DNA of 5,494 bases from an uncultured Lachnoclostridium sp. (GCA_902464595.1 CABQJX010000148.1:1-5494); one strand, 5' to 3'; numbered from the stretch's first letter, positions 1 to 5,494 are shown. The notes: generated by a model from the letters alone, not told the origin. Made by a program: numbers and translations.

Positions 1-368
1 ATAACTTCGAGACTGTTAAGGTTACCGCTAAGGTTGCCCGCAAGGACAAAGACGGAAAGCGCGTAAAGGAAGTTGTAGACGGTAAGAAGGTTACTGTATA
101 CGATGAGGTAGAGAAGGAGATCAAGAAGGATCTTCCGTCCAGACTTCATGCAAGAAGACAGATGTTAAAGGTTCTTTACGGCGTAACAGAAGTTCCAACT
201 CAGGCAGCTGGAAAGAAGAAAAACACCAAGTCTGTTGACATGGTAGCAAAGCTTTTTGATGAGGTTGCTCCAAAGTACGTTGGACGTAACGGCGGTTACA
301 CCAGAATCGTTAAGATCGGACAGCGTAAGGGCGACGGCGCTATGGAAGTGCTGATCGAGTTAGTATAA
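1..368 (+). CDS. rplQ: Large ribosomal subunit protein bL17, 5' end outside the window
   Basis: L17 is a structural protein of the 50S subunit near the exit-tunnel side. The reading frame is open from base 3 to the TAA at 366-368 and gives 121 visible residues; the start lies upstream of the window. The in-frame ATG at 162 is internal, because clear L17 sequence precedes it (LPSRLHARRQ). Recognisable family parts are LHARRQ, a KLFDEVAPKY segment, GGYTRIVKIGQRKGDGA, and the C-terminal IELV typical of L17. The visible part alone is about as long as a whole Bacillus L17 (recalled as about 120 residues). The excess comes from a charged segment before LHARRQ and a GKKKNTK stretch, which I recall as characteristic of Lachnospiraceae. 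Codon use (many GTT, GCT, AAG) looks like that of a highly expressed gene and differs from the genes downstream. It is the last gene of its operon, since a terminator follows. Confidence 0.96.
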   Translation, partial: NFETVKVTAKVARKDKDGKRVKEVVDGKKVTVYDEVEKEIKKDLPSRLHARRQMLKVLYGVTEVPTQAAGKKKNTKSVDMVAKLFDEVAPKYVGRNGGYTRIVKIGQRKGDGAMEVLIELV

Positions 369-400
369 TCTGGCCCATCAATCATAATTATATGAGAGAC

Positions 401-442
401 ACACCTTTCTGTTTGAAAAGACGGAAAGGTGTCTTTTATTTT
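401..442 (+). terminator. Intrinsic terminator after rplQ
   Basis: A 12-bp stem is formed by 401-412 (ACACCTTTCTGT) and 421-432 (ACGGAAAGGTGT), with one G-U pair and an 8-nt loop, followed by the T-rich tail CTTTTATTTT at 433-442. It lies 32 bases after the rplQ stop and should end the ribosomal protein transcript, isolating it from the secreted-protein gene. Confidence 0.9.
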
Positions 443-487
443 ACGGAAAATCCTCCCTGCATACGGTGATTGAAAGAATATCGTAAG

Positions 488-517
488 TTGACGCAAAACT
501 GGCCTCTGGGCTATAAT
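488..517 (+). promoter_or_regulatory. Sigma-A-type promoter for the secreted-protein gene
   Basis: A -35 box TTGACG (488-493; five of six match TTGACA) and a perfect -10 box TATAAT (512-517) are separated by 18 bases. The transcript would start near 524, leaving a leader of about 50 bases before the start codon. The site lies between the rplQ terminator and the next gene, so it makes that gene independently transcribed. No operator was recognised. Confidence 0.82.
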
Positions 518-575
518 GGATATAGACAGAAAGGTTGTTTGATGGATCTTTAAACAAATTATGAGGAGGATGTGA

Positions 576-1850
576 ATGATGAGAGGGTGGAAGAAACTGG
601 GAAAATGGCCGTCTGTGGCTATGACAGCTGTGATTGCAGCTTCGGCTCTTATGCCAATGCAGGCATGGGCTTCATCCGATTATAAATATATCACCAGTAT
701 TTCCCTGAAGGTAGACGTGGATCTGGATACAGGAGACGAGATTAATGACGGGGACAGCCTGGGAACCGATTCCGGGGACAGTGGAAGCAAGGTATACACA
801 TCATCCAACAAATACAGCGTCCAGTCCGCTGAATGGTCCACAGACAAGGAGGTGGGCATCGGCGATACGCCGAAGATTACCGTGTGGCTGGAACCGGAGA
901 GCTCAAGCAACAGCAATTACGATTACCGCTTCCGCAGCAGCTACAGCTCTGGAAGCGTCAGTGTCAGCGGCGGAACCTTCGTATCTGCCTCCAAAAGCGG
1001 AAGCGATCTGAAGGTAGTGCTCCGGGCGGACGGGATCAAGGGAACATATGAGCCGCCGGAGGATGCGGAGTGGAGTGATTCCAGGGGCAGAGCACGGTGG
1101 GAGGAACCGGAAAGCGGAGGTTCCGACTACTATGATGTGATCTTATACCGGGGTTCCAGCGTAGTGAAAAAGCTGGAGGAATACAAGGGAACTTCCTATA
1201 ATTTTTATCCGTATATGACGAAGGAAGGAGATTATTCCTTTAAGGTGCGTACCGTTCCTCACACGGAGGAGGAAAAGCGGCGGGGAAAGAAGAGCGAATG
1301 GACCGAAGGCGGAGATCTCTATATTGCGGAAGACGAGGTTTCTGATGGATCCGGACAGGAATCCGGCAATGGAAGCAGCTCTACGACCCCCAGCGGAGGC
1401 AATACCGATGTAGGCTGGCGCAAGGAGGGGGATACCTGGTATTTTAAGTATCCCGATGGAAATTATCAAAAGAACGGCTGGCTTCACTGGAATGGAAAGT
1501 GGTATCTCTTTGATGAAGCCGGACGGATGCTGACTGGCTGGAGAGAAACTGCCAGTGGCTGGTATTATTTAGGTGAAAACGGAGATATGAAAACAGGATG
1601 GATCCAGAGCAATCAAATATGGTATTATCTGAATCCAAACCAGGATGGCCCGGAGGGGGCTATGGTCAAGAACAGCTGGCTTACCATAGACGGAAAAACA
1701 TATTTTCTCAATGAGAACGGCGTTATGGCCGAGGGCTGGTACGCGGTACAGGGCAATTGGTATTATTTCTATCCCGGACAGGGACATAAGGCTGTGAATA
1801 CTTCGATCAGCGGTTTTGTTTTGGACGCAAATGGAATCTGGCAGCATTAA
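576..1850 (+). CDS. Secreted cell-wall-binding repeat protein with FN3-like domain
   Basis: This is an exported 424-residue protein of unknown function, probably held on the cell surface. Residues 1-32 are a typical Sec signal peptide: KK and K in the n-region, a hydrophobic core at about 13-26, and the cleavage site AWA before SSDYKY. Residues 35 to about 155 form an unassigned, probably beta-rich domain with an Asp-rich stretch at 47-68 and Ser/Tyr-rich strands. Residues 160-250 resemble a fibronectin type III domain (YYDVILYRG, TSYNFYPYMTKEGDYSFKVRTV). Residues 252-279 are a Ser/Gly/Asn linker. Residues 280-424 hold about seven cell-wall-binding (choline-binding-like) repeats, each opening with GW or a variant and containing a WYY or WYF core. 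No catalytic motif, LPXTG signal or membrane anchor was seen, so the repeats are the likely anchor. AGGAGG at 564-569 is 6 bases before ATG 576 and 9 before the adjacent ATG 579, so either could start translation. The gene is flanked by its own promoter and terminator. Gene call firm; function unknown. Confidence 0.93.
   Translation: MMRGWKKLGKWPSVAMTAVIAASALMPMQAWASSDYKYITSISLKVDVDLDTGDEINDGDSLGTDSGDSGSKVYTSSNKYSVQSAEWSTDKEVGIGDTPKITVWLEPESSSNSNYDYRFRSSYSSGSVSVSGGTFVSASKSGSDLKVVLRADGIKGTYEPPEDAEWSDSRGRARWEEPESGGSDYYDVILYRGSSVVKKLEEYKGTSYNFYPYMTKEGDYSFKVRTVPHTEEEKRRGKKSEWTEGGDLYIAEDEVSDGSGQESGNGSSSTTPSGGNTDVGWRKEGDTWYFKYPDGNYQKNGWLHWNGKWYLFDEAGRMLTGWRETASGWYYLGENGDMKTGWIQSNQIWYYLNPNQDGPEGAMVKNSWLTIDGKTYFLNENGVMAEGWYAVQGNWYYFYPGQGHKAVNTSISGFVLDANGIWQH
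1413..1847 (+). repeat. Tandem aromatic cell-wall-binding repeats encoded in the secreted-protein gene
   Basis: Seven units of about 20 to 26 residues begin at protein residues 280, 301, 321, 341, 367, 387 and 413. Most start with GW; the fifth starts SW and the last GF. They carry a central WY(Y/F/L) followed by a turn such as ENG, EAG or PDG, as in the CW_binding_1 family (PF01473). Units 4 and 6 are longer (26 residues) through insertions around NPNQDGPEG and YPGQGHKAV. Unit 7 is a 12-residue terminal half-repeat. In characterised relatives such repeats bind choline or glucans; the ligand here cannot be read from the sequence. Confidence 0.88.
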
Positions 1851-1856
1851 GCAGCG

Positions 1857-1894
1857 GACCGGACGATCTGGATCTCCAGACTGTCCGGTCTTTT
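1857..1894 (+). terminator. Intrinsic terminator after the secreted-protein gene
   Basis: An 8-bp outer stem GACCGGAC/GTCCGGTC (1857-1864 with 1883-1890) continues, after a 2x2 internal loop, into a 5-bp inner stem TCTGG/CCAGA (1867-1871 with 1876-1880) closed by the tetraloop ATCT. TTTT follows at 1891-1894. The T tract is short, so termination may be incomplete, but the stem is strong and only 6 bases from the stop codon. Confidence 0.8.
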
Positions 1895-1918
1895 GCAATG
1901 CCGGGAGATCATCGGCTC

Positions 1919-1947
1919 TTGACTTCTCCTATAATATAAACTAAAAT
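1919..1947 (+). promoter_or_regulatory. Sigma-A-type promoter for the ecfA1-ecfA2-ecfT-truA operon
   Basis: TTGACT (1919-1924) and TAAAAT (1942-1947) each match consensus at five of six positions and are 17 bases apart. Transcription would begin near 1954, leaving a leader of roughly 30 bases, too short for a riboswitch. A perfect TATAAT at 1930-1935 lies between the boxes but has no good -35 at the right distance (1907-1912 is GATCAT). ATCGGCT (1911-1917) and AGCCGAT (1958-1964) flank the promoter as an inverted repeat. Confidence 0.72.
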
Positions 1948-1986
1948 TGAGAAACGAAGCCGATCATAGATTGTGAAAGGAAGCAT

Positions 1987-2841
1987 ATGGGAATCGTTAA
2001 AACGGCAAAACTGGTATATGAATATATCAGGCGGGACGAGGAAGAAAATATAGAGGAAGTCAAGCGGGCGATCGATGGTTTGGATCTGGATATTAAAAAA
2101 GGAGATTTTGTAGCAGTTTTGGGCCATAACGGCTCCGGAAAATCTACCTTGGCCAAGCACATCAACGGCCTTCTCCTGCCTACTGACGGCACGGTCTGGG
2201 TAGGGGAAATGGATACGAGGGATGAGACGCAGATATGGGAGATCCGCAAAAAGGCGGGAATGGTGTTTCAGAATCCGGACAACCAGATCATTGGAAATAT
2301 CGTAGAGGAGGATGTGGGTTTTGGCCCGGAGAATATCGGTGTTCCAACAGAGGAGATATGGGAGCGGGTGGACGCCAGCTTGAAAGCAGTGGGAATGACT
2401 GCTTACCGTCTCAGGTCGCCTAATAAGCTGTCAGGCGGCCAGAAGCAGAGAGTAGCCATCGCCGGTGTTATGGCTATGAAGCCGGAATGTATTATTCTGG
2501 ATGAGCCTACGGCCATGCTGGATCCCAATGGACGCCGGGAAGTGATCCGCACTGTCCAGCAGCTAAACCGGCAGGAGGGGATCACCGTTCTGCTGATCAC
2601 TCATTATATGGAAGAAGCAGTGGAGGCGGATCGTATCATTGTAATGGATGACGGACGCATTGTAATGGATGGAGCGCCTGGAGATATTTTTTCCCAGGTG
2701 CGGGAATTAAAGGAGCATGGGTTGGATGTTCCCCAGGTGACAGAGCTGGCCTGGGAACTGAGGGAGGCCGGAATGCCTTTGGAGGCCGGAATCCTCACAA
2801 GGGAGGCTTTGGCAGAACAGCTGATCTCCCTTCTCAGATAA
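1987..2841 (+). CDS. ecfA1: ECF transporter ATPase subunit EcfA1
   Basis: One of two ABC-type ATPases that power energy-coupling factor transporters, which import vitamins and metal ions. It is cytoplasmic and pairs with EcfA2 under the membrane protein EcfT. All ABC ATPase motifs are present: Walker A GHNGSGKST (46-54), Q-loop FQNPDNQ (94-100), signature LSGGQKQR (148-155), Walker B IILDEP with D172 and catalytic E173, D-loop around 177-180, and the switch His206 in ITHY. The FQNPDNQ Q-loop matches EcfA1 rather than EcfA2 as I recall the families. The 284-residue length is normal for CbiO/EcfA proteins (about 280). AAAGGA at 1976-1981 is 5 bases before ATG 1987. It is the first gene of the operon, and ecfA2 starts 19 bases after its stop. 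An older name for the family is cbiO. Confidence 0.95.
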   Translation: MGIVKTAKLVYEYIRRDEEENIEEVKRAIDGLDLDIKKGDFVAVLGHNGSGKSTLAKHINGLLLPTDGTVWVGEMDTRDETQIWEIRKKAGMVFQNPDNQIIGNIVEEDVGFGPENIGVPTEEIWERVDASLKAVGMTAYRLRSPNKLSGGQKQRVAIAGVMAMKPECIILDEPTAMLDPNGRREVIRTVQQLNRQEGITVLLITHYMEEAVEADRIIVMDDGRIVMDGAPGDIFSQVRELKEHGLDVPQVTELAWELREAGMPLEAGILTREALAEQLISLLR

Positions 2842-2847
2842 CATGCA

Positions 2848-2854
2848 AAGGAGG
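2848..2854 (+). promoter_or_regulatory. RBS that sets the ecfA2 start
   Basis: AAGGAGG at 2848-2854 is 6 bases before ATG 2861. The upstream in-frame ATG at 2843 precedes this site and has no RBS at a usable distance other than one inside the end of ecfA1. The start at 2861 is therefore preferred, giving a protein that begins MSIKAVDLNF, as expected for the family. Confidence 0.85.
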
Positions 2855-2860
2855 CAGGGA

Positions 2861-3739
2861 ATGTCCATAAAAGCAGTTGATTTGAATTTTGTATACAGTG
2901 GAGGAACGGCTTTTGAACAGAGAGCCCTTTTTGATGTGAATCTGGAAATACAGGACGGTGAATTTGTGGGGCTGATCGGCCACACAGGTTCCGGGAAATC
3001 CACCTTGATCCAGCACCTCAATGGCCTGATCAAGGCTACTTCCGGGGAGCTGTATTATAATGGAGAAAATATTTACAGCCAGGGCTATGACATGAAAAAG
3101 CTCAGGAGCAAGGTGGGGCTTGTGTTTCAATACCCGGAGCATCAGCTGTTTGAGGCGGATGTTCTGACAGATGTATGCTTTGGCCCGAAAAATCAGGGCC
3201 TGAGCCAACAGGAGGCCAGAGAACGGGCAGAAAAAGCGTTGGAGCAGGTAGGGCTGGATCCTTCTTGTTATAATCGTTCTCCTTTTGAACTGTCAGGCGG
3301 CCAGAAGCGGCGTGTGGCTATTGCAGGCGTCCTGGCAATGGAACCGGAGGTGCTTATCCTGGACGAGCCCACAGCGGGACTGGATCCCAGGGGAAGGGAT
3401 GAAATCCTGGATCAGATCCGGAGGCTTCATGAAGAACGCCATATGACGATCATTCTGGTTTCCCACAGCATGGAGGATGTAGCGCGGTATGCAGGCCGTC
3501 TGATTGTTATGGATCATGGTCAGAAGGTGTTTGACGGTACGCCGAAAGAGGTGTTCCGCCATTATGAGAAATTGGAGGCCATCGGTCTGGCCGCGCCGCA
3601 GATCACCTATCTGGTGCAGGATCTGAAGCGGGCGGGAATCAGGATCAGTGACGATATTACCACAGTAGACGAGGCAAAGGAAGCTATTTTAGAGCTGTGG
3701 AAGAAACAGACAGAAAGAGACAGGGATAAAAATGTTTAG
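2861..3739 (+). CDS. ecfA2: ECF transporter ATPase subunit EcfA2
   Basis: Second ATPase of the ECF module, forming a heterodimer with EcfA1 that drives EcfT and the interchangeable S components. With the start at 2861 the protein has 292 residues. Motifs are Walker A GHTGSGKST (40-48), Q-loop FQYPEHQLFE (89-98, the form typical of EcfA2), signature LSGGQKRR (144-151), Walker B VLILDEP with D168 and catalytic E169, D-loop GLD (173-175), and switch His202 in VSHSMED. The open frame extends 6 codons upstream to ATG 2843, but the RBS lies inside that extension, so I reject it. The stop overlaps the start of ecfT by 8 bases, which suggests translational coupling. The gene shares a perfect 19-base stretch over the signature motif with ecfA1, consistent with ancient duplication and constraint. 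Confidence 0.95.
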   Translation: MSIKAVDLNFVYSGGTAFEQRALFDVNLEIQDGEFVGLIGHTGSGKSTLIQHLNGLIKATSGELYYNGENIYSQGYDMKKLRSKVGLVFQYPEHQLFEADVLTDVCFGPKNQGLSQQEARERAEKALEQVGLDPSCYNRSPFELSGGQKRRVAIAGVLAMEPEVLILDEPTAGLDPRGRDEILDQIRRLHEERHMTIILVSHSMEDVARYAGRLIVMDHGQKVFDGTPKEVFRHYEKLEAIGLAAPQITYLVQDLKRAGIRISDDITTVDEAKEAILELWKKQTERDRDKNV

Positions 3740-4532
3740 AGAGATTACTTTGGGCCAGTATTATCCGGTGGAATCCCCGGTACACAGGCTGGATCCCAGA
3801 ACGAAGCTGTTTGGCACGATGTTATTCATTTCCTCCCTATTTATTGCCAATAATGTATGGGGTTATGTGCTGATCACTGCAGCGATGGCCGCTGTGATCC
3901 GTATGACCCAGGTTCCAGTCCGCTTTATGCTGCGCGGCCTGAAAGCCATTGTGATCCTGCTGCTGCTCAGCGTAAGCTTTAACCTGTTTCTCACTCCGGG
4001 AAGGGTGCTGGTGCAGTTCTGGATCTTTAAGATCACGATGGAGGGAGTGAAGATGGCGTTTTTTATGGGGATCCGCCTTATTTATCTGGTGGTTGGCTCC
4101 TCGGTTATGACATTGACCACAACTCCCAACCAATTGACCGATGGATTGGAGAAGGGGCTTGGATGTCTAAAAAGGCTTCATGTGCCCATCCATGAGGTGG
4201 CCATGATGATGTCCATTGCCCTCCGTTTTATTCCTATTTTAGTGGAGGAAACGGACAAGATCATGAAGGCCCAGATGGCCAGAGGGGCAGATTTTGAGTC
4301 GGGAAATCTGATCCAGAAAGCGAAGGCGATGATCCCTCTGTTAGTCCCGCTCTTTATCTCCGCATTCCGCCGTGCCACAGACCTGGCGATGGCTATGGAG
4401 GCACGGTGCTACCAGGGGGGCGAGGGACGGACGAAAATGAAGCCCCTTGTATACCGCCAGGCAGATCATGACGCCTACATGGTTATGGCTCTGTACTTTG
4501 TGCTGGTGATCACAACACGAGTGTATCTGTAA
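3732..4532 (+). CDS. ecfT: ECF transporter transmembrane subunit EcfT
   Basis: Membrane scaffold of the ECF module: it binds EcfA1 and EcfA2 through coupling helices and exchanges vitamin-binding S components. At 266 residues it has the usual length. The N-terminus GQYYPVESPVHRLDPRTK is typical of the family. Hydrophobic segments lie at about 26-60 (probably two helices), 71-92, 105-128 and 248-266. The cytoplasmic coupling region holds the first Ala-Arg-Gly motif at 183-185 (MARGADFESG). The second is ARC rather than ARG at 224-226 (MEARCYQGG), so the arginine is kept and Gly is replaced by Cys. ATG 3732 overlaps the end of ecfA2, with only a weak AGGGA at 3722-3726 as RBS, so translation probably depends on ribosomes finishing ecfA2. 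No S-component gene is adjacent, as expected for group II modules that serve many S proteins. Confidence 0.94.
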   Translation: MFREITLGQYYPVESPVHRLDPRTKLFGTMLFISSLFIANNVWGYVLITAAMAAVIRMTQVPVRFMLRGLKAIVILLLLSVSFNLFLTPGRVLVQFWIFKITMEGVKMAFFMGIRLIYLVVGSSVMTLTTTPNQLTDGLEKGLGCLKRLHVPIHEVAMMMSIALRFIPILVEETDKIMKAQMARGADFESGNLIQKAKAMIPLLVPLFISAFRRATDLAMAMEARCYQGGEGRTKMKPLVYRQADHDAYMVMALYFVLVITTRVYL

Positions 4533-4573
4533 TTACAGGCCGAAAGCAAAACAGTGAAAGATCAGGAGGAACA

Positions 4574-5344
4574 ATGAAACGTATACGGTTGGTGGTGGCC
4601 TATGACGGTACAAATTACCATGGCTGGCAGGTACAGCCCAATGGGGTTACTATTGAATCCGAACTAAACAGGGCGATCAGCAGTCTTACAGGAGAGGAGA
4701 TCCAGGTCATAGGGGCGAGCCGGACTGATTCCGGCGTCCATGCCAGGGGAAATGTGGCAGTGTTTGACACAGACAGCAGGATCGCGCCGGAGAAGATCTG
4801 CATGGCCCTTAACCAGCGGCTGCCGGAGGATATACGGGTTCAGTCTTCCGAAGAAGTGGCAGCGGACTGGCATCCGAGAAAATGCGCCTGCACAAAGACA
4901 TATGAGTACCGGATCTTAAACCGCAGGATCCCTATGCCTACAGAGCGGCTGTACTCTCATTTTACCTATATGGAGCTGGACATGGAAAAGATGAGGGAGG
5001 CGGCAAAGGCGCTAGAGGGGGAGCATGATTTCAAGAGCTTTTGCAGTGTGCATACCCAGGCGTTAGATACGGTGCGCAGGGTATACAGCGTAGAAGTAGA
5101 AAAGAACCGGGATGATGTGATTATCATACGGGTAAAGGGCAATGGTTTTCTCTACAATATGGTGCGGATCATTGCCGGTACGCTGATGGCTGTGGGGGCA
5201 GGACAGAAAAAACCGGAGGATATTCCGGCGATCCTGGAAGCAAAAGACCGCCAGGCCGCAGGCCCTACAGCGCCGGCGAAGGGGCTGACTCTGGTGAAAA
5301 TGGAGTATGAAGAGGAGCCGGCTGCTGTGACGGAGGGGATTTAG
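4574..5344 (+). CDS. truA: tRNA pseudouridine(38-40) synthase TruA
   Basis: TruA converts uridines 38, 39 and 40 in the tRNA anticodon stem-loop to pseudouridine, helping reading-frame maintenance. The 256 residues match the family's usual length. The N-terminal YDGTNYHGWQ (10-19) is characteristic, and the catalytic aspartate is D52 in GASRTDSGVHA (47-57). KTYEYRI and GNGFLYNMVR, with the following IAGTLMAVG, are the conserved C-terminal-domain motifs. The start is set by AGGAGG at 4564-4569, 4 bases before ATG 4574. It follows ecfT by 41 bases with no promoter or terminator between them, so it is probably co-transcribed. The ecfA1-ecfA2-ecfT-truA order is common in Firmicutes and is usually followed by rplM-rpsI, which would lie beyond the window. 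Confidence 0.96.
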   Translation: MKRIRLVVAYDGTNYHGWQVQPNGVTIESELNRAISSLTGEEIQVIGASRTDSGVHARGNVAVFDTDSRIAPEKICMALNQRLPEDIRVQSSEEVAADWHPRKCACTKTYEYRILNRRIPMPTERLYSHFTYMELDMEKMREAAKALEGEHDFKSFCSVHTQALDTVRRVYSVEVEKNRDDVIIIRVKGNGFLYNMVRIIAGTLMAVGAGQKKPEDIPAILEAKDRQAAGPTAPAKGLTLVKMEYEEEPAAVTEGI

Positions 5345-5350
5345 GAGGGA

Positions 5351-5386
5351 ATGTTTAGAGCGATTTGGAAGGGAAGTCTCCTCTAA
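5351..5386 (+). other. 11-codon mini-ORF behind truA, doubtful
   Basis: ATG 5351 opens an 11-codon frame, MFRAIWKGSLL, ending TAA (5384-5386) directly followed by TAG. AGGAGG at 5343-5348 overlaps the truA stop but is only 2 bases from the ATG, shorter than usual for efficient initiation. It could be a leader peptide, a remnant of a lost gene, or chance. I do not call it a gene. Confidence 0.2.
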
Positions 5387-5392
5387 TAGCAG

Positions 5393-5472
5393 AAAACCGG
5401 GAAAAACAGCCGAAAAGCCTTGAAAACAGTGCAAAAAGCGGTGTCAAGCGTTTTTGAAAATGTCCCGAAAAA
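5393..5472. other. Helically phased A-tracts, candidate intrinsically curved DNA
   Basis: Five A-tracts of 4-5 bases start at 5393, 5402, 5413, 5423 and 5433, with centres about 10 bases apart, close to one helical turn. After a weaker AA at 5446-5447, further tracts follow: T5 at 5451-5455, A4 at 5457-5460 and A5 at 5468-5472. Such phasing is the classical pattern for bent DNA, often found upstream of strong promoters. The G/C-containing spacers argue against simple AT-richness. The remaining bases of this intergenic stretch show no gene. Confidence 0.6.
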
Positions 5473-5482
5473 CTTTAAGTAT
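5454..5482 (+). promoter_or_regulatory. Weak candidate promoter for the operon beyond the window
   Basis: TTGAAA (5454-5459, five of six matches to consensus) is followed about 16 bases later by TAAGTAT (5476-5482), a poor -10 match. It sits immediately downstream of the phased A-tracts and is oriented toward the expected rplM-rpsI operon. The call rests on position as much as on sequence. Confidence 0.28.
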
Positions 5483-5494
5483 TAGCCCCGACTT

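Noticed and set aside
162..368. A separate 68-residue gene starting at ATG 162
   Set aside because: The same frame is open upstream to base 3 with continuous L17 sequence, so 162 is an internal methionine of rplQ.
535..557. Leader hairpin TTGTTT/AAACAA before the secreted-protein gene
   Set aside because: Only 6 mostly A-T pairs around an 11-base loop; too weak to call a regulatory structure.
1413..1847. Calling the secreted protein a pneumococcal-type choline-binding virulence factor
   Set aside because: The repeats resemble that family, but ligand and role cannot be inferred and the N-terminal domain is unlike known pneumococcal effectors.
1143..1898. Overlapping minus-strand open frames opposite the secreted-protein gene
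   Set aside because: They lie antisense to a well-supported gene, have no RBS and resemble no family; they are composition shadows.
1930..1935. Perfect TATAAT as the -10 of the ecf promoter
   Set aside because: It is only 5 bases from TTGACT and no acceptable -35 lies about 17 bases upstream; TAAAAT at 1942-1947 fits better.
2843..2860. Six-codon N-terminal extension of ecfA2 from ATG 2843
   Set aside because: The strong AAGGAGG lies inside this extension and is well placed for ATG 2861.
5340..5387. Hairpin after truA as a terminator
   Set aside because: TTAGGAGGGA can pair imperfectly with TCTCCTCTAA, with wobbles and a mismatch across a long loop, and no T tract follows.
5442..5447. Minus-strand -35 box TTGACA
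   Set aside because: No -10-like sequence lies at the right distance on that strand (TTCAAG only).

Overview
The window looks like chromosomal DNA from a Gram-positive Clostridia, most likely Lachnospiraceae (Clostridium cluster XIVa). The reasons are the gene order (rplQ, then ecfA1-ecfA2-ecfT-truA at the end of the ribosomal protein superoperon), strong AGGAGG-type ribosome binding sites, sigma-A-like promoters, a secreted protein with clostridial cell-wall-binding repeats, and an enlarged lysine-rich L17. This assignment is inference from family knowledge; no database search was run.

Layout, all on the + strand. (1) 1-368: 3' part of rplQ (ribosomal protein L17), followed by a clear intrinsic terminator at 401-442 that closes the upstream ribosomal operon. 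(2) 488-1894: a monocistronic unit with its own promoter (TTGACG-18-TATAAT), a strong RBS, a gene for a 424-residue exported protein, and its own terminator. The protein has a signal peptide, an unassigned beta-rich N-terminal domain, a fibronectin-III-like domain, a Ser/Gly linker and about seven aromatic cell-wall-binding repeats. (3) 1919-5344: an operon with promoter TTGACT-17-TAAAAT driving ecfA1, ecfA2, ecfT and truA, with short gaps or overlaps and no internal terminator. (4) 5345-5494: no convincing gene. It holds an 11-codon mini-ORF directly behind truA and a run of A-tracts phased at about 10 bp, probably upstream of the next operon, which in this neighbourhood is usually rplM-rpsI.

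Together, EcfA1, EcfA2 and EcfT form the shared energising module of group II ECF vitamin and metal transporters. No substrate-binding S component is present, so these must be encoded elsewhere. TruA modifies tRNA anticodon arms. The secreted protein has no obvious functional link to its neighbours and interrupts the otherwise continuous rplQ-ecf arrangement.

No mobile element, CRISPR array, tRNA, rRNA or riboswitch was seen. The least explained items are the secreted protein's N-terminal domain, the L17 insertion and the phased A-tracts.
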